Source: DASRVA01 sp050732935
GTDB taxonomy: Bacteria > Gemmatimonadota > Gemmatimonadetes > JACCXV01 > JAHWKZ01
Length of the DNA stretch: 11,062 bases
Reading direction: 5' to 3'
NCBI GenBank assembly: GCA_050732935.1
Contig: JBOHRW010000184.1
Coordinates: forward strand, 1-11,062
Position 1 is the stretch's first letter. Each line of letters starts with the position of its first letter. Under the pieces are notes generated by a model. The model was not told the origin of the DNA. It searched no databases and saw nothing but the letters and a program-made list of their open reading frames with translations. Positions 1-6,792 of the stretch are shown piece by piece. Position numbers and translations under genes: made by a program.

Positions 1-742
1 CTGGCCCGTCCGGGGAGCGCAGGTGCTCCAGCAGCCTGTCGCGCGAGGCAGGGTCGTCCACAAACAGGGTGCGGAAGGCGCTTCGCCATGGATCGGCCGA
101 AAGGACGTAGTTGCGCCAGGCCGGCACGTAGTAGGTCGGCGCCACGATCTCCGACAGGTCGACCCGGTGCCACCAGTTGCCGAGCGTCCCCGGATCGCCG
201 TCGGCTACCCGACCCGCCAGCCAGAAACACGCGTTCCAGGCGCCGATCGAGGAGGCGGCGATCATCCGCACGTTGCCGAGGGCCCCGCGGTCTTCGAGAA
301 AGCGATGCAACGCGCGCAATGCGCCGGCTTGATAGGCTCCCTTGGCCCCGCCCCCCGCTAGGATGATGCCGATCCGCTGGTGGCGGCCGAGCGGGCCGGT
401 CGCGGGGGAGGGCGCCGGGGAACCGGGTGCGCCCGGCCGGAACCAGGCCACCGGTCGTGGAGGGAGCAAGCGGTAGGCGGCCGTCCCGATCCAGAGCGCG
501 ATGAGAAGCCCCGCACCCGCCAGCGCCAGCGTGAGTGCCGCCGACAGCACGGTTCCGAGGCTGAGGGCGTCCCAGATCTCCGCGATCACCGGCCCGGGGG
601 GAGCCGAGACGAGTGGGGCCAGGCGCTCCACGAGCCACGGGAAGGGGAAGACGAGCCAGGCCAGAAAGGCCAGGACGGTCGGAACGCTGAAGCGTGGCGA
701 GAGGCGCAGGAGGAGCCACTGATAGGCGAGACCGGACGTCAT
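1..742 (-). CDS. Patatin-like phospholipase, membrane-anchored N-terminus (partial, 3' end outside window)
   Basis: The reading frame is open from an ATG at 742 to the left edge (247 codons) with no stop in the window. Residues 128-140 carry the glycine-rich oxyanion-hole motif of patatins (LAGGGAKGAYQAG). Residues 163-167 (ASSIG) match the nucleophile elbow GxSxG with Ser165 as predicted nucleophile; the first glycine is replaced by alanine. The distal DG[GA] motif with the catalytic Asp should lie past the edge. Residues about 20-47 and 63-87 are two hydrophobic stretches that probably anchor the protein in the inner membrane, followed by a Pro/Gly-rich linker at 93-120. Patatin-family proteins are acyl hydrolases acting on membrane lipids. 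The substrate cannot be read here. The gene is divergent from glsB across 126 bp. The family call is firm, while the exact start is less certain because no strong ribosome site is visible. Confidence 0.88.
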   Translation of the reverse strand, partial: MTSGLAYQWLLLRLSPRFSVPTVLAFLAWLVFPFPWLVERLAPLVSAPPGPVIAEIWDALSLGTVLSAALTLALAGAGLLIALWIGTAAYRLLPPRPVAWFRPGAPGSPAPSPATGPLGRHQRIGIILAGGGAKGAYQAGALRALHRFLEDRGALGNVRMIAASSIGAWNACFWLAGRVADGDPGTLGNWWHRVDLSEIVAPTYYVPAWRNYVLSADPWRSAFRTLFVDDPASRDRLLEHLRSPDGP

Positions 743-856
743 TTCGAGAACTGTGCCGCGGTCGTGGACCGCGCTAGGTTCCGGATGCCCGCGACCGGGA
801 CGGGATCCCCCGTTCCGCGCGGGTCACGAACCCGACATCGCTCCACGACCTGAGAG

Positions 857-863
857 AAGGAGG
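857..863 (+). promoter_or_regulatory. Strong Shine-Dalgarno of the glsB-like gene
   Basis: AAGGAGG lies 5 nt before the ATG at 869. It is the clearest ribosome-binding site in the window and fixes this start. A TAGGTT hexamer at 775-780 could be a -10 element for this gene, but no convincing -35 is visible. Confidence 0.75.
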
Positions 864-868
864 AACGA

Positions 869-1123
869 ATGGGCATCCTCGCATGGATCGTGCTGGGGCT
901 CGTGGCCGGTGTGCTGGCCAAGTTCATCATGCCAGGCAGCCAGCGCGGCGGCTGCATCCTCACGACCCTTCTGGGTGTGGCCGGAGCCCTGGTCGGAGGG
1001 TTCATCGGGCAGGCGCTCGGCTTCGGCGGGGTCGAGACCTTCTCGTGGGGCAGCCTGCTGTGGGCGATCCTGGGAGCGCTTCTGCTGCTCCTGGTGTTCG
1101 GGTTCTTCTTCAACAAGAAGTAG
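869..1123 (+). CDS. GlsB/YeaQ/YmgE family stress-response membrane protein
   Basis: This 84-residue protein has the size and pattern of the GlsB/YeaQ/YmgE (transglycosylase-associated) family. Hydrophobic Gly-rich segments lie at about residues 3-21, 29-51 and 59-81, with a short hydrophilic turn containing PGSQRGG at 22-28 and the C-terminus NKK. In Enterobacteria and Gram-positives such small proteins are induced by general or envelope stress; their biochemical role is not settled. The start is fixed by a near-perfect Shine-Dalgarno sequence. The stop at 1121-1123 lies 1 bp from the stop of the convergent alkaline phosphatase gene, with no terminator hairpin between them, so the two transcripts probably overlap at their 3' ends. 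Confidence 0.9.
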   Translation: MGILAWIVLGLVAGVLAKFIMPGSQRGGCILTTLLGVAGALVGGFIGQALGFGGVETFSWGSLLWAILGALLLLLVFGFFFNKK

Positions 1124-1124
1124 C

Positions 1125-2231
1125 TCAGTCGGCCGGGCCGGGAGGCGCCGCACCGGTCGCGGAGGCCTGGCCACCCACGCGCTCGAGCAGGAGCCGGCCG
1201 ACGGCGGCATTGGTGCGGATGCCCGCGAAAGTCTCCGCCCCCGGGCCGATCGCAAAGAGGGGCACGAGCTCCAGCGAGTGCCCGGTCGTCACGTACTTGG
1301 CCTCGAGCGCGCCGGTCGAGTCGGGGATCACGGCCAGCCCGCCCGTCTCGTGGTCGCCGGTCACGACGATCAGGGTCTCGGGATGCCGCGCGCGGTAATC
1401 GAGCGCGACCCGGATCGCCCGGTCGATGTCCGCCACCTCGGCCTGGATCGCGGCCAGCGGCGCGTTGTCGTGGGCGCGGTGGTCGGTGTGCTCGTTCTCG
1501 ACCAGCAGGAAGAACCCGTCGGGGTCGCGATCCAGGATCGCGAGCGCGGTCCCGGTCATCTCAGCGAGCGAGGGCGCGCGGCGGTTTGGGTCGGCCACCC
1601 GGTCGATGTCGAAGAGTCCCAGGAGGCGCGACACGCGGTCGACGTCGACCGAGCGGAGCTCCCGGGGGGTCGTGACGACGGTGTAGCGCTCCGGGATCGG
1701 AAGGCTGTCGAACCAGGCCAGCCCGTCCCCCATCAACACCTCGATTCCCTGATCCAGCATCTGGCGGGCGATCTTCGCCCATTGGTTCCGGCTGGAGACG
1801 TGCGCGGCGAAGGCGGCCGGCGTCGCATCGAGAAGATAGGTCGTGGTGACGAGCCCGGTCGCGAGCCCGCCGTTTTCGGCGACCTCCAGGACGGTCGGCC
1901 GCGGCTCCTGGTCGGGACCGACACCGATCGCCCCGTAGGTCGTGCGCTCGCCGATCGCGAAGGCGGTCGCGGACGAGGCGCTCTCGACATGGCTCCCGGT
2001 GGTGTTCCCAGGATCGACGAGGCCGACGACGGGGAACGCGGCGACTGCGAGGCTGTCCCCCCCGAGCCAAACGGCGCTCCAGTGCGCCACCCCGGCGCCG
2101 TCGGCGACGAAGAGGATCGTCCGCGAGGCTGGTTGCTCCGGCTGTGCCCGGGTGGTCGGGACCTCCGTTCCGCAACCGATCGTCACCGCCACCAGGAGGT
2201 GGACTCCGGTCATGAGAGGGAAGTCCCGCAT
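1125..2231 (-). CDS. PhoA-type alkaline phosphatase, putative lipoprotein
   Basis: The 368-residue protein has the metal and catalytic residues of the PhoA family in order. Asp44 (VADGAG) is a metal ligand and Ser84 (VESASSATA, 82-90) the phosphoryl-accepting serine. Asp135/Thr137 (DATPAA) are the second metal site and Arg148 (HVSSR) the phosphate-binding arginine. Glu245, Asp250 and His254 (VENEHTDHRAH), Asp293/His294 (TGDHETGG) and His318 (TGHS) complete the zinc ligands. It should hydrolyse phosphate monoesters outside the cytoplasm. The N-terminus is a short hydrophobic signal ending at Cys20 (VTIGC), a weak lipobox, so anchoring in the periplasm or outer membrane is inferred. The residue before the nucleophile is Glu83 where E. 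coli PhoA has Asp101. The protein is somewhat shorter than E. coli PhoA. A second ATG at 2213 is possible, but the 2231 start keeps the N-terminal Arg and sits next to a good promoter. No Pho box was recognised. Confidence 0.93.
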   Translation of the reverse strand: MRDFPLMTGVHLLVAVTIGCGTEVPTTRAQPEQPASRTILFVADGAGVAHWSAVWLGGDSLAVAAFPVVGLVDPGNTTGSHVESASSATAFAIGERTTYGAIGVGPDQEPRPTVLEVAENGGLATGLVTTTYLLDATPAAFAAHVSSRNQWAKIARQMLDQGIEVLMGDGLAWFDSLPIPERYTVVTTPRELRSVDVDRVSRLLGLFDIDRVADPNRRAPSLAEMTGTALAILDRDPDGFFLLVENEHTDHRAHDNAPLAAIQAEVADIDRAIRVALDYRARHPETLIVVTGDHETGGLAVIPDSTGALEAKYVTTGHSLELVPLFAIGPGAETFAGIRTNAAVGRLLLERVGGQASATGAAPPGPAD

Positions 2232-2240
2232 CGGGGCCCT

Positions 2241-2249
2241 ATCATAGCA
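2241..2249 (-). promoter_or_regulatory. Extended -10 promoter of the alkaline phosphatase gene
   Basis: Read on the minus strand this is TGC-TATGAT, an extended -10 element. The hexamer ends 9 nt before the ATG at 2231, so transcription would begin 0-4 nt before the start codon. No clear -35 is seen, which is normal for extended -10 promoters. The placement implies a leaderless or nearly leaderless mRNA. Confidence 0.5.
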
Positions 2250-2333
2250 CGTGCCTGGGCGTGCGACCGCCGACGGACGGGGTCGCGGGACGGCGATCGC
2301 GTTCGACGCCTCCCCGCCACCGCGCGCGCGATC

Positions 2334-2339
2334 TAAGAT
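2334..2339 (+). promoter_or_regulatory. -10-like hexamer before the AI-2E-family gene
   Basis: TAAGAT ends 8 nt before the ATG at 2348. No Shine-Dalgarno sequence lies in between, so a leaderless transcript starting at or next to the ATG is the simplest reading. It is divergent from the alkaline phosphatase promoter within the same 116-bp spacer. Confidence 0.4.
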
Positions 2340-2347
2340 TGACGATC

Positions 2348-3505
2348 ATGAACCCTGCCGACCCGCGACCCGACGACCCGCAGCCTGATGAAGCCGACCG
2401 GGAGCACGAGCATCCGCGTCCCGATCTCGGCCGGCTGCTCGAGTTCTTCTCGGGCCCCGTCGACATCCGCTCGATCGCGCTCAGCGGGATCTTCGTCCTG
2501 CTCGTTTTCTACACGCTCTATTTCGCGCGCGACTTCGTCCTTCCCGTTGTGCTGGCGCTCCTGCTCACCTTTCTGCTGGCGCCGGTCGTGCGGGGCCTCA
2601 ACCGGCTCCGGGTGCCGGAAACGATCGCCGCCGGGATGGTGATCCTGGGGCTCCTCAGCACAGTCGTGTACGGGACCTACTCGCTCTCAGGGCCGGCCGC
2701 CGGGTGGATCGAGCGGGCGCCACAGGGGATGCGCCGCGTCGAGCAGCGGATCCGCGAGATCCAGCGGCCTGTCGAGGAGGTGCGGCAGGCGGCGGAGCAG
2801 GTCGAGAAGAAGGTGGAGGAGATCGCCGGGGGAGGTGCCCGGCAGCCCCGGGCGGTGCAGGTCGAAGGCCAGACGCTGACCGGCGTGGTCCTCAGCCAGA
2901 CCCAGGCCTTTCTGGCTGGCGCCGTGATCATGGTCATCCTCCTCTTCTTCCTGCTGGCTTCAGGGGATCTCTTCCTGCGCAAGCTCGTCCGCGTCCTGCC
3001 CAGGCTCAGCGACAAGAAGGCGGCGATCGAGATCGCGCGCGCCACCGAGGAGCACATCTCGAGGTACCTGGTCACCGTGACGCTGATCAATGCCGGGCTG
3101 GGCATGGCCGTGGGGTTCGCCATGAAGCTCACGGGCATGCCGAACCCCGTTCTGTGGGGGGTGGCGGCGGGCCTCATGAACTTCGTGCCGTACCTCGGGG
3201 CGCTCGCCACCCTGGGGATGATCACGCTCGTCTCGCTGCTCACCTTCGAGGGGATCGGTCGGGCGCTGGTCGCGCCGGGCGTATACCTCGGGCTGAACGC
3301 CCTCGAGGGGTATCTGATCACGCCCATGCTGCTCGGCCGGCGGCTGCTCCTCAACCCGGTCGTGATCTTCCTCGGCATCATCTTCTGGGGATGGCTGTGG
3401 GGGATCCCGGGAGCGCTGCTGGCGGTGCCCCTCATGGCGACCTTCAAGATCTTCTGCGACCACATCGAGCCCTTGTCGCCGATCGGGGAGTTCCTCGGGC
3501 GGTGA
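2348..3505 (+). CDS. AI-2E/PerM/YdiK family membrane transporter
   Basis: This 385-residue integral membrane protein has the AI-2E (PerM/YdiK/TqsA) family layout. A charged N-terminus (1-38) precedes paired hydrophobic segments at about 43-80 and 92-114. A soluble charged segment rich in Glu, Arg and Gln follows (about 120-160, likely coiled coil). Further membrane segments lie at about 196-215 and 240-380. The C-terminal half has the family signatures NFVPYLGA (278-285) and GYLITPMLLGRRLLLNP (321-337). Members export autoinducer-2 or act as Na+/H+ antiporters or permeases of unknown substrate, so the substrate here is open. An in-frame ATG at 2261 would add 29 Arg/Pro-rich residues unlike the family and would place the start in the promoter region, so 2348 is preferred. 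A hairpin follows the stop. Confidence 0.9.
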   Translation: MNPADPRPDDPQPDEADREHEHPRPDLGRLLEFFSGPVDIRSIALSGIFVLLVFYTLYFARDFVLPVVLALLLTFLLAPVVRGLNRLRVPETIAAGMVILGLLSTVVYGTYSLSGPAAGWIERAPQGMRRVEQRIREIQRPVEEVRQAAEQVEKKVEEIAGGGARQPRAVQVEGQTLTGVVLSQTQAFLAGAVIMVILLFFLLASGDLFLRKLVRVLPRLSDKKAAIEIARATEEHISRYLVTVTLINAGLGMAVGFAMKLTGMPNPVLWGVAAGLMNFVPYLGALATLGMITLVSLLTFEGIGRALVAPGVYLGLNALEGYLITPMLLGRRLLLNPVVIFLGIIFWGWLWGIPGALLAVPLMATFKIFCDHIEPLSPIGEFLGR

Positions 3506-3512
3506 GCGGGGT

Positions 3513-3528
3513 CGCGAGCGGGCTCGCG
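3513..3528 (+). terminator. Hairpin after the AI-2E-family gene
   Basis: CGCGAG-CGGG-CTCGCG forms a perfect 6-bp GC stem with a 4-nt loop, 7 nt after the TGA stop. No T-run follows, so it may stabilise the 3' end or act in Rho-dependent ending rather than being an intrinsic terminator. Confidence 0.35.
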
Positions 3529-3561
3529 GCGTCCGTCGAAGCGGCATCTCCAACTTTTCCC

Positions 3562-3743
3562 CTAACCCAGAAACTCCACGTACAGAAAGAGCCCGGCCGC
3601 AGCGGTCGCGCAGAAGATCCCCGCGATCGCCCAGATCCGGAGCGCCCTCCCCGGTCGAAGCTCCGGTCGAGACGTGCCCAGACCGACCGCGGATCGCGGG
3701 CCGGCTCCCCGGGGCCGTCGCCGGCGGCTAGGTTAGCGGGCAT
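3562..3743 (-). pseudogene. Possible small single-span membrane protein, frameshifted
   Basis: On the minus strand an ATG at 3743 opens a hydrophilic N-terminus (MPANLAAGDGPGEPARDPRS, then VWARLDRSFDRG). About 95 nt on, the coding-like signal moves to another frame. That frame reads RALRIWAIAGIFCAT followed by AAAGLFLYVEFLG and ends at a TAG at 3562-3564. Together they would give a protein of about 60 residues with one C-terminal membrane helix. Joining the frames needs one extra base near the G-rich run at about 3645-3655, so this is either a real frameshift or a sequencing error. Codon third positions are GC-rich in both halves. The ATG shares the palindrome CATG with the start of the divergent methyltransferase gene. 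I do not recognise the family. It could also be chance open frame in high-GC DNA. Confidence 0.3.
3729..3734 (+). promoter_or_regulatory. -10-like hexamer before the methyltransferase gene
   Basis: TAGGTT ends 7 nt before the ATG at 3742, the spacing expected if transcription starts on the start codon. No Shine-Dalgarno sequence is present. Confidence 0.35.
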
Positions 3744-4605
3744 GGTCGAAGCGGCCGAGATCCGCGAGCGCTGGCGCACCGCCGCCCCGGGATGGGTAAC
3801 GTACGGTGGCTTCGTCCGCGAGATGACCGAGCCCGTCTCCCGGGCGATGCTCGAGCGGGCGGCCCCCGCCTCCGGCGAACGTTGGCTCGATGTGGCGGGC
3901 GGGGTGGGCGACCCCGCGCTCTACGTCGCTCGCGCCCTCGGGGACGCCGGGCGGGTGGTCGTGACCGACCTCGTCCCGGAGATGGCCGCCGGGGCTCTGG
4001 GGGCGATTCGCGCGGCCGTGGCCGGGACCCGGGTCGACGCCGTCGCGGCGGCCGGCGAATGGATGCCGTTCGCAGGCGCCTTCGACGGCCTCACCTGTCG
4101 CTTCGGAGTCATGTTCTTCCCTGAGCCCTCACAGGCGCTGGTCTCGCTCCGCGAAGCTCTGGCCCCCGGTGGTCGCGCCGTGTTCGCCGTCTGGGCCGAG
4201 CGCGAGCGGAATGCCTTCTTCCGGGAGGTGAACGCGGTCGTCCGCGCCAGATTCCCGGATGCCCCCGAGCCCGATCCCGAGGAGCCCCACCCGTTCCGCT
4301 TCTCGGCGGCTGGCGAGCTGCCGGAGGCCCTGCGCCGGTCGGGCTGGCGCCGCGTGGGTGAGGCCCGCCTCCCCTTCGTCATGGAGTCGGTTTTGACGCT
4401 CGACCGATTCTGGGATCACCTGATCGGCCTCAGCGGCGAGCTCAGTCGGCTCGCGAGCGGGCTGCCGGAGGAAGAGGCTCGCGCGCTCCGCGAGGAGATC
4501 GAGGACCGGGTGGCGCCGTTCTTCAAAAGCGGCTCGATGCAGTTCCCGGCCGAGGCCCGTCTCGCGTGGGGGTGGGCTCCCCGAGGGATTCGCGGAGCAA
4601 CATAG
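3742..4605 (+). CDS. Class I SAM-dependent methyltransferase (UbiE-like fold)
   Basis: The 287-residue protein has a class I methyltransferase core. Motif I, DVAGGVGDPAL, lies at 50-60 and binds S-adenosylmethionine. The acidic end of the second strand is Asp76 (VVVTDLVPEM, 72-81). AAGEWMPFAGAFDGLTCRFG (103-122) corresponds to the adenine-binding and strand-4 region, and APGGRAVFAVWAE (141-153) is the post-motif strand. The C-terminal 110 residues form a charged alpha-helical cap that probably sets substrate choice. The pattern resembles UbiE/COQ5-type C-methyltransferases and many small-molecule methyltransferases; the substrate cannot be predicted. The frame stays open upstream to 2704, but that part is the shadow of the AI-2E gene. 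The start at 3742 fits the fold and the promoter-like hexamer before it. The gene is convergent with the Nramp-like gene, 55 bp apart. Confidence 0.88.
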   Translation: MVEAAEIRERWRTAAPGWVTYGGFVREMTEPVSRAMLERAAPASGERWLDVAGGVGDPALYVARALGDAGRVVVTDLVPEMAAGALGAIRAAVAGTRVDAVAAAGEWMPFAGAFDGLTCRFGVMFFPEPSQALVSLREALAPGGRAVFAVWAERERNAFFREVNAVVRARFPDAPEPDPEEPHPFRFSAAGELPEALRRSGWRRVGEARLPFVMESVLTLDRFWDHLIGLSGELSRLASGLPEEEARALREEIEDRVAPFFKSGSMQFPAEARLAWGWAPRGIRGAT

Positions 4606-4660
4606 ACCGGAGTCTCAGCAGGACGGGAAGGGCTGGTATCCCGCCCGGGGCCGCAGCGGC

Positions 4661-6391
4661 TCACGCGGCCCTCTCTCGCGCGAGCCAGCCCGGCCCGAAC
4701 GTCCTCGCGACGACCCACGCCAGCGAGGCCAGCCAGGCCAGATAGACGCCGACGCGGACCGGATGGTATGCGATCGTCGTCACGACATCACCGGTCATGC
4801 CGAGCCCGTGCTCGAGGACGAGGCGCGAGATCTGCTCCGCCGTGAACCATCCCCACAGGAAGATCGACCAGTACATCCCGAGGAGCTTCCAGCGCGGCAT
4901 CCGCAGGCCGGGAGGCAAGTGACGGGTGTTCATGATCACGATCACCGCCGTGAAGAGATACATCGAAGCGATCGTGAACGGTCCGGCGACGAGGACCAGG
5001 AAGTCGGGCTGGAGGGCACCCAGGCTCTCGCCCCCCGCCCAGGAGAGGACGATGACCCCCATGCTGGCGAGGGCGAAGGCGGTGAGCAGGAACAGGAACG
5101 TCCGCTTCAGCGTGAGCGTAGGCCGCCTCCGTCCCACGCGCTCGTAGAGGATGTCTCCAGTGATGCGGGTCACCGTGTCGACGATCCCGACCTGGGTCGA
5201 GAAGAGGACCAGGGCGCCGCCGAGGAGGAACACGATCTCGAGCCAGGCGCCACCCTGCCGACGGAGGATCTCGGCCTGCTCGAGGACCATCCCGGTCAGG
5301 TTGCCGGCCAGGTCGGTCCGGCCGGTCCCCACTGTCTCGGCGACCAGCAGGGTCGTGATCACGACGCTGAAGATGATCAGGACGACGAACGTCACGAACA
5401 GCTCGCGCTCCGCCAGGCCCATCCAGCGGCGGAAGCGGGCGAGCGCGGTCGGATGATCCGCGGAGAAGGCGAAGCCGCGCTCGCTCACCGGCTCGTTCCG
5501 GCCGCGGATCCCGGCGATCCGTCCCTGGTAGGCTCCCATCCCGAACCCCTTGTCGCGGATCCATAGCGACTGGGCTAGGAGGAGCGTCCCGCCGGTTCCC
5601 GCGTAGGCCACGGCGATCAGGAGGGTCGGAAACTGATCCCCTGACAGGAGGTCGCGCGGTACGCTGCCCAACGACACCGCCCCCTTCGCCAGCTCCGCCA
5701 CGTCACCCGGAAGCACCCCGACCGCCACCAGCGCGATGAAGAGGAGCGGGAAGAAGACGATCACGAGGACGATCTCGAACCTCTCCAGCGCGTTGTAAAC
5801 GACCCGCGAGATCGCCAGCGCGCACCAGATGAAGATCAGCATCGCGAGCGCGAGGGGCTGCCAGTCGGCGATCACCTCGCGGCCTGCCAACAGGTTGATG
5901 CTGACCCGCGTGAAGTCGGCCGACTCGGCCGCCCAGCCCGGCCAGAAGAAGGAGACCAGCGTGGCGATCAGGAAGAACCAGGGCCAGAAGGGCTTTCGGG
6001 TGAGACGCGCCATGCCGTTGAACACCGACTCCCCGGTGGCCATCGTCCAGCGCTCGATCTCGCTGATCACGATGAACTGGCTGAGGACGCCGACCCAGAA
6101 CAGCCACCAGATCGAGAACCCGTTGACGGCGATCAGGTTCGGCCAGAGCAGGAACTCGCCCGCGCCCAGGCCGATCCCCAGCGCGATCACCGACGGCCCC
6201 ACCACGTCGCGCAGCTTCGGGACGCGGGGGACGTCATCGACCCGGTGAAAGGGCGGGCCGGTGCCGGGGTCGGGGAAGTCCGGTGTCTCGGGAGCGTCGG
6301 GAAGGGCGGTTGTGTCGAGCGGCCGGTAGATGCCGTTGCGATAGAGGAGGCCCTCCTCGGGAGGGCAGATTATGTCGGGATCGTGCGGCAC
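4661..6391 (-). CDS. Nramp-like divalent-metal-transporter family membrane protein (divergent)
   Basis: This 576-residue protein starts at GTG (6391). It has a hydrophilic N-terminal region of about 60 residues (LLYRNGIYRPLDTT at 15-28) followed by about a dozen membrane segments. The first is GPSVIALGIGLGAGEFLLWP (65-84). This layout matches Nramp-like proteins often annotated as divalent metal transporters. The metal-binding DPGN of canonical Nramp TM1 is replaced by GAGE (76-79), and around the expected TM6 site the sequence is AYAGTGGTLLLAQS (262-275) with no MPH motif. The proton-coupled metal transport of classical Nramp therefore cannot be assumed, and the substrate is unknown. Long charged loops occur at about 287-330 and 414-430. 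The protein sits in the inner membrane. A TAGGGT hexamer lies 11 nt before the start. The gene stands alone; its right neighbour is debris. Confidence 0.85.
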   Translation of the reverse strand: MPHDPDIICPPEEGLLYRNGIYRPLDTTALPDAPETPDFPDPGTGPPFHRVDDVPRVPKLRDVVGPSVIALGIGLGAGEFLLWPNLIAVNGFSIWWLFWVGVLSQFIVISEIERWTMATGESVFNGMARLTRKPFWPWFFLIATLVSFFWPGWAAESADFTRVSINLLAGREVIADWQPLALAMLIFIWCALAISRVVYNALERFEIVLVIVFFPLLFIALVAVGVLPGDVAELAKGAVSLGSVPRDLLSGDQFPTLLIAVAYAGTGGTLLLAQSLWIRDKGFGMGAYQGRIAGIRGRNEPVSERGFAFSADHPTALARFRRWMGLAERELFVTFVVLIIFSVVITTLLVAETVGTGRTDLAGNLTGMVLEQAEILRRQGGAWLEIVFLLGGALVLFSTQVGIVDTVTRITGDILYERVGRRRPTLTLKRTFLFLLTAFALASMGVIVLSWAGGESLGALQPDFLVLVAGPFTIASMYLFTAVIVIMNTRHLPPGLRMPRWKLLGMYWSIFLWGWFTAEQISRLVLEHGLGMTGDVVTTIAYHPVRVGVYLAWLASLAWVVARTFGPGWLARERAA

Positions 6392-6402
6392 GACGGCGCT
6401 CT

Positions 6403-6408
6403 ACCCTA
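6403..6408 (-). promoter_or_regulatory. -10-like hexamer before the Nramp-like gene
   Basis: Read on the minus strand, TAGGGT lies 11 nt before the GTG start at 6391. It is similar to the TANNNT hexamers before phoA, the AI-2E gene and the methyltransferase gene. No Shine-Dalgarno sequence is visible between it and the start. Confidence 0.25.
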
Positions 6409-6485
6409 ACCGTGAGGAACGACGGGATGCAAGCAGCCGAGACTGCGGATCGCCCGGGGCGCGCCGCCCTGGCGACTCAGCGCTC

Positions 6486-6615
6486 CTATGGCGAGGAATG
6501 GGCGCCGGGCGCGAAATCCGGGATCCGGTAGGCGACGACGGTCGGGACGCCGAGCGAGTCGTAGTGGGTCGCGTAGGCCACCCGAAGTTCGCGAATCCGC
6601 CGGTTCTCCCGCGTG
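6486..6615 (-). pseudogene. C-terminal remnant of a 6-bladed beta-propeller protein
   Basis: The minus strand reads RELRVAYATHYDSLGVPTVV, then AYRIPDF, ending at a TAG at 6486-6488. The complete propeller protein at 9270-10460 ends DYLYGQDVDSLGVTYIVRAR with the same D-S-L-G-V block followed by a V-V/I-x-R-I strand. Codon use is GC3-rich and coding-like. Nothing upstream in this frame looks like the rest of a propeller, so only the last blade edge remains. The match is a short motif read by eye. Confidence 0.4.
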
Positions 6616-6633
6616 TTCACGCCCCGCATTCTT

Positions 6634-6765
6634 TCACCGTGAGGCGTCTTCATGCAACTCGATGGGTTCAGGAAAACAGGCCCGCACGATGACGATCGTC
6701 TTGAAGCCGAGTTGCGCGATGTCAGGGGCTCGGTTGACCGCCACAGCCATCCCTGGCAGCTTCCT
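6634..6765 (-). pseudogene. C-terminal remnant of an unidentified protein (possibly YcaO/SagD-like)
   Basis: The minus strand reads KLPGMAVAVNRAPDIAQLGF, then KTIVIVRACFPEPIELHEDA, and stops at a TGA at 6634-6636. Upstream this frame runs into the opposite strand of the MNT gene, so the 5' part is gone. The order D-I-A-x-L-G-F, then V-R-A-x-x-P-E-P and a late H-E-D resembles the last strand region of SagD-type YcaO cyclodehydratases. The match is short and made from memory, so the family is only a suggestion. It lies in the same orientation as the propeller remnant and just before it on the left. Confidence 0.25.
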
Positions 6766-6792
6766 GCAGGAGGACGAAAGGACGAGATCATC

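Noticed and set aside
380..853. 157-codon plus-strand open frame
   Set aside because: It is antisense to the patatin N-terminus and composed mainly of Arg, Gly, Glu and Pro, as expected for a shadow frame in high-GC DNA.
753..2336. 527-codon plus-strand open frame across the glsB and phoA genes
   Set aside because: It is antisense to the alkaline phosphatase gene, which has all catalytic motifs on the minus strand, and its translation is Arg/Gly-rich with no fold-like pattern.
2704..3741. Long N-terminal extension of the methyltransferase frame
   Set aside because: This part overlaps the well-supported AI-2E gene in another frame and reads as low-complexity Arg/Gly/Pro; the methyltransferase fold begins after 3742.
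4763..5566. 267-codon plus-strand open frame
   Set aside because: It is antisense to the Nramp-like gene and has the His/Asp/Glu-rich composition of the reverse complement of membrane segments.
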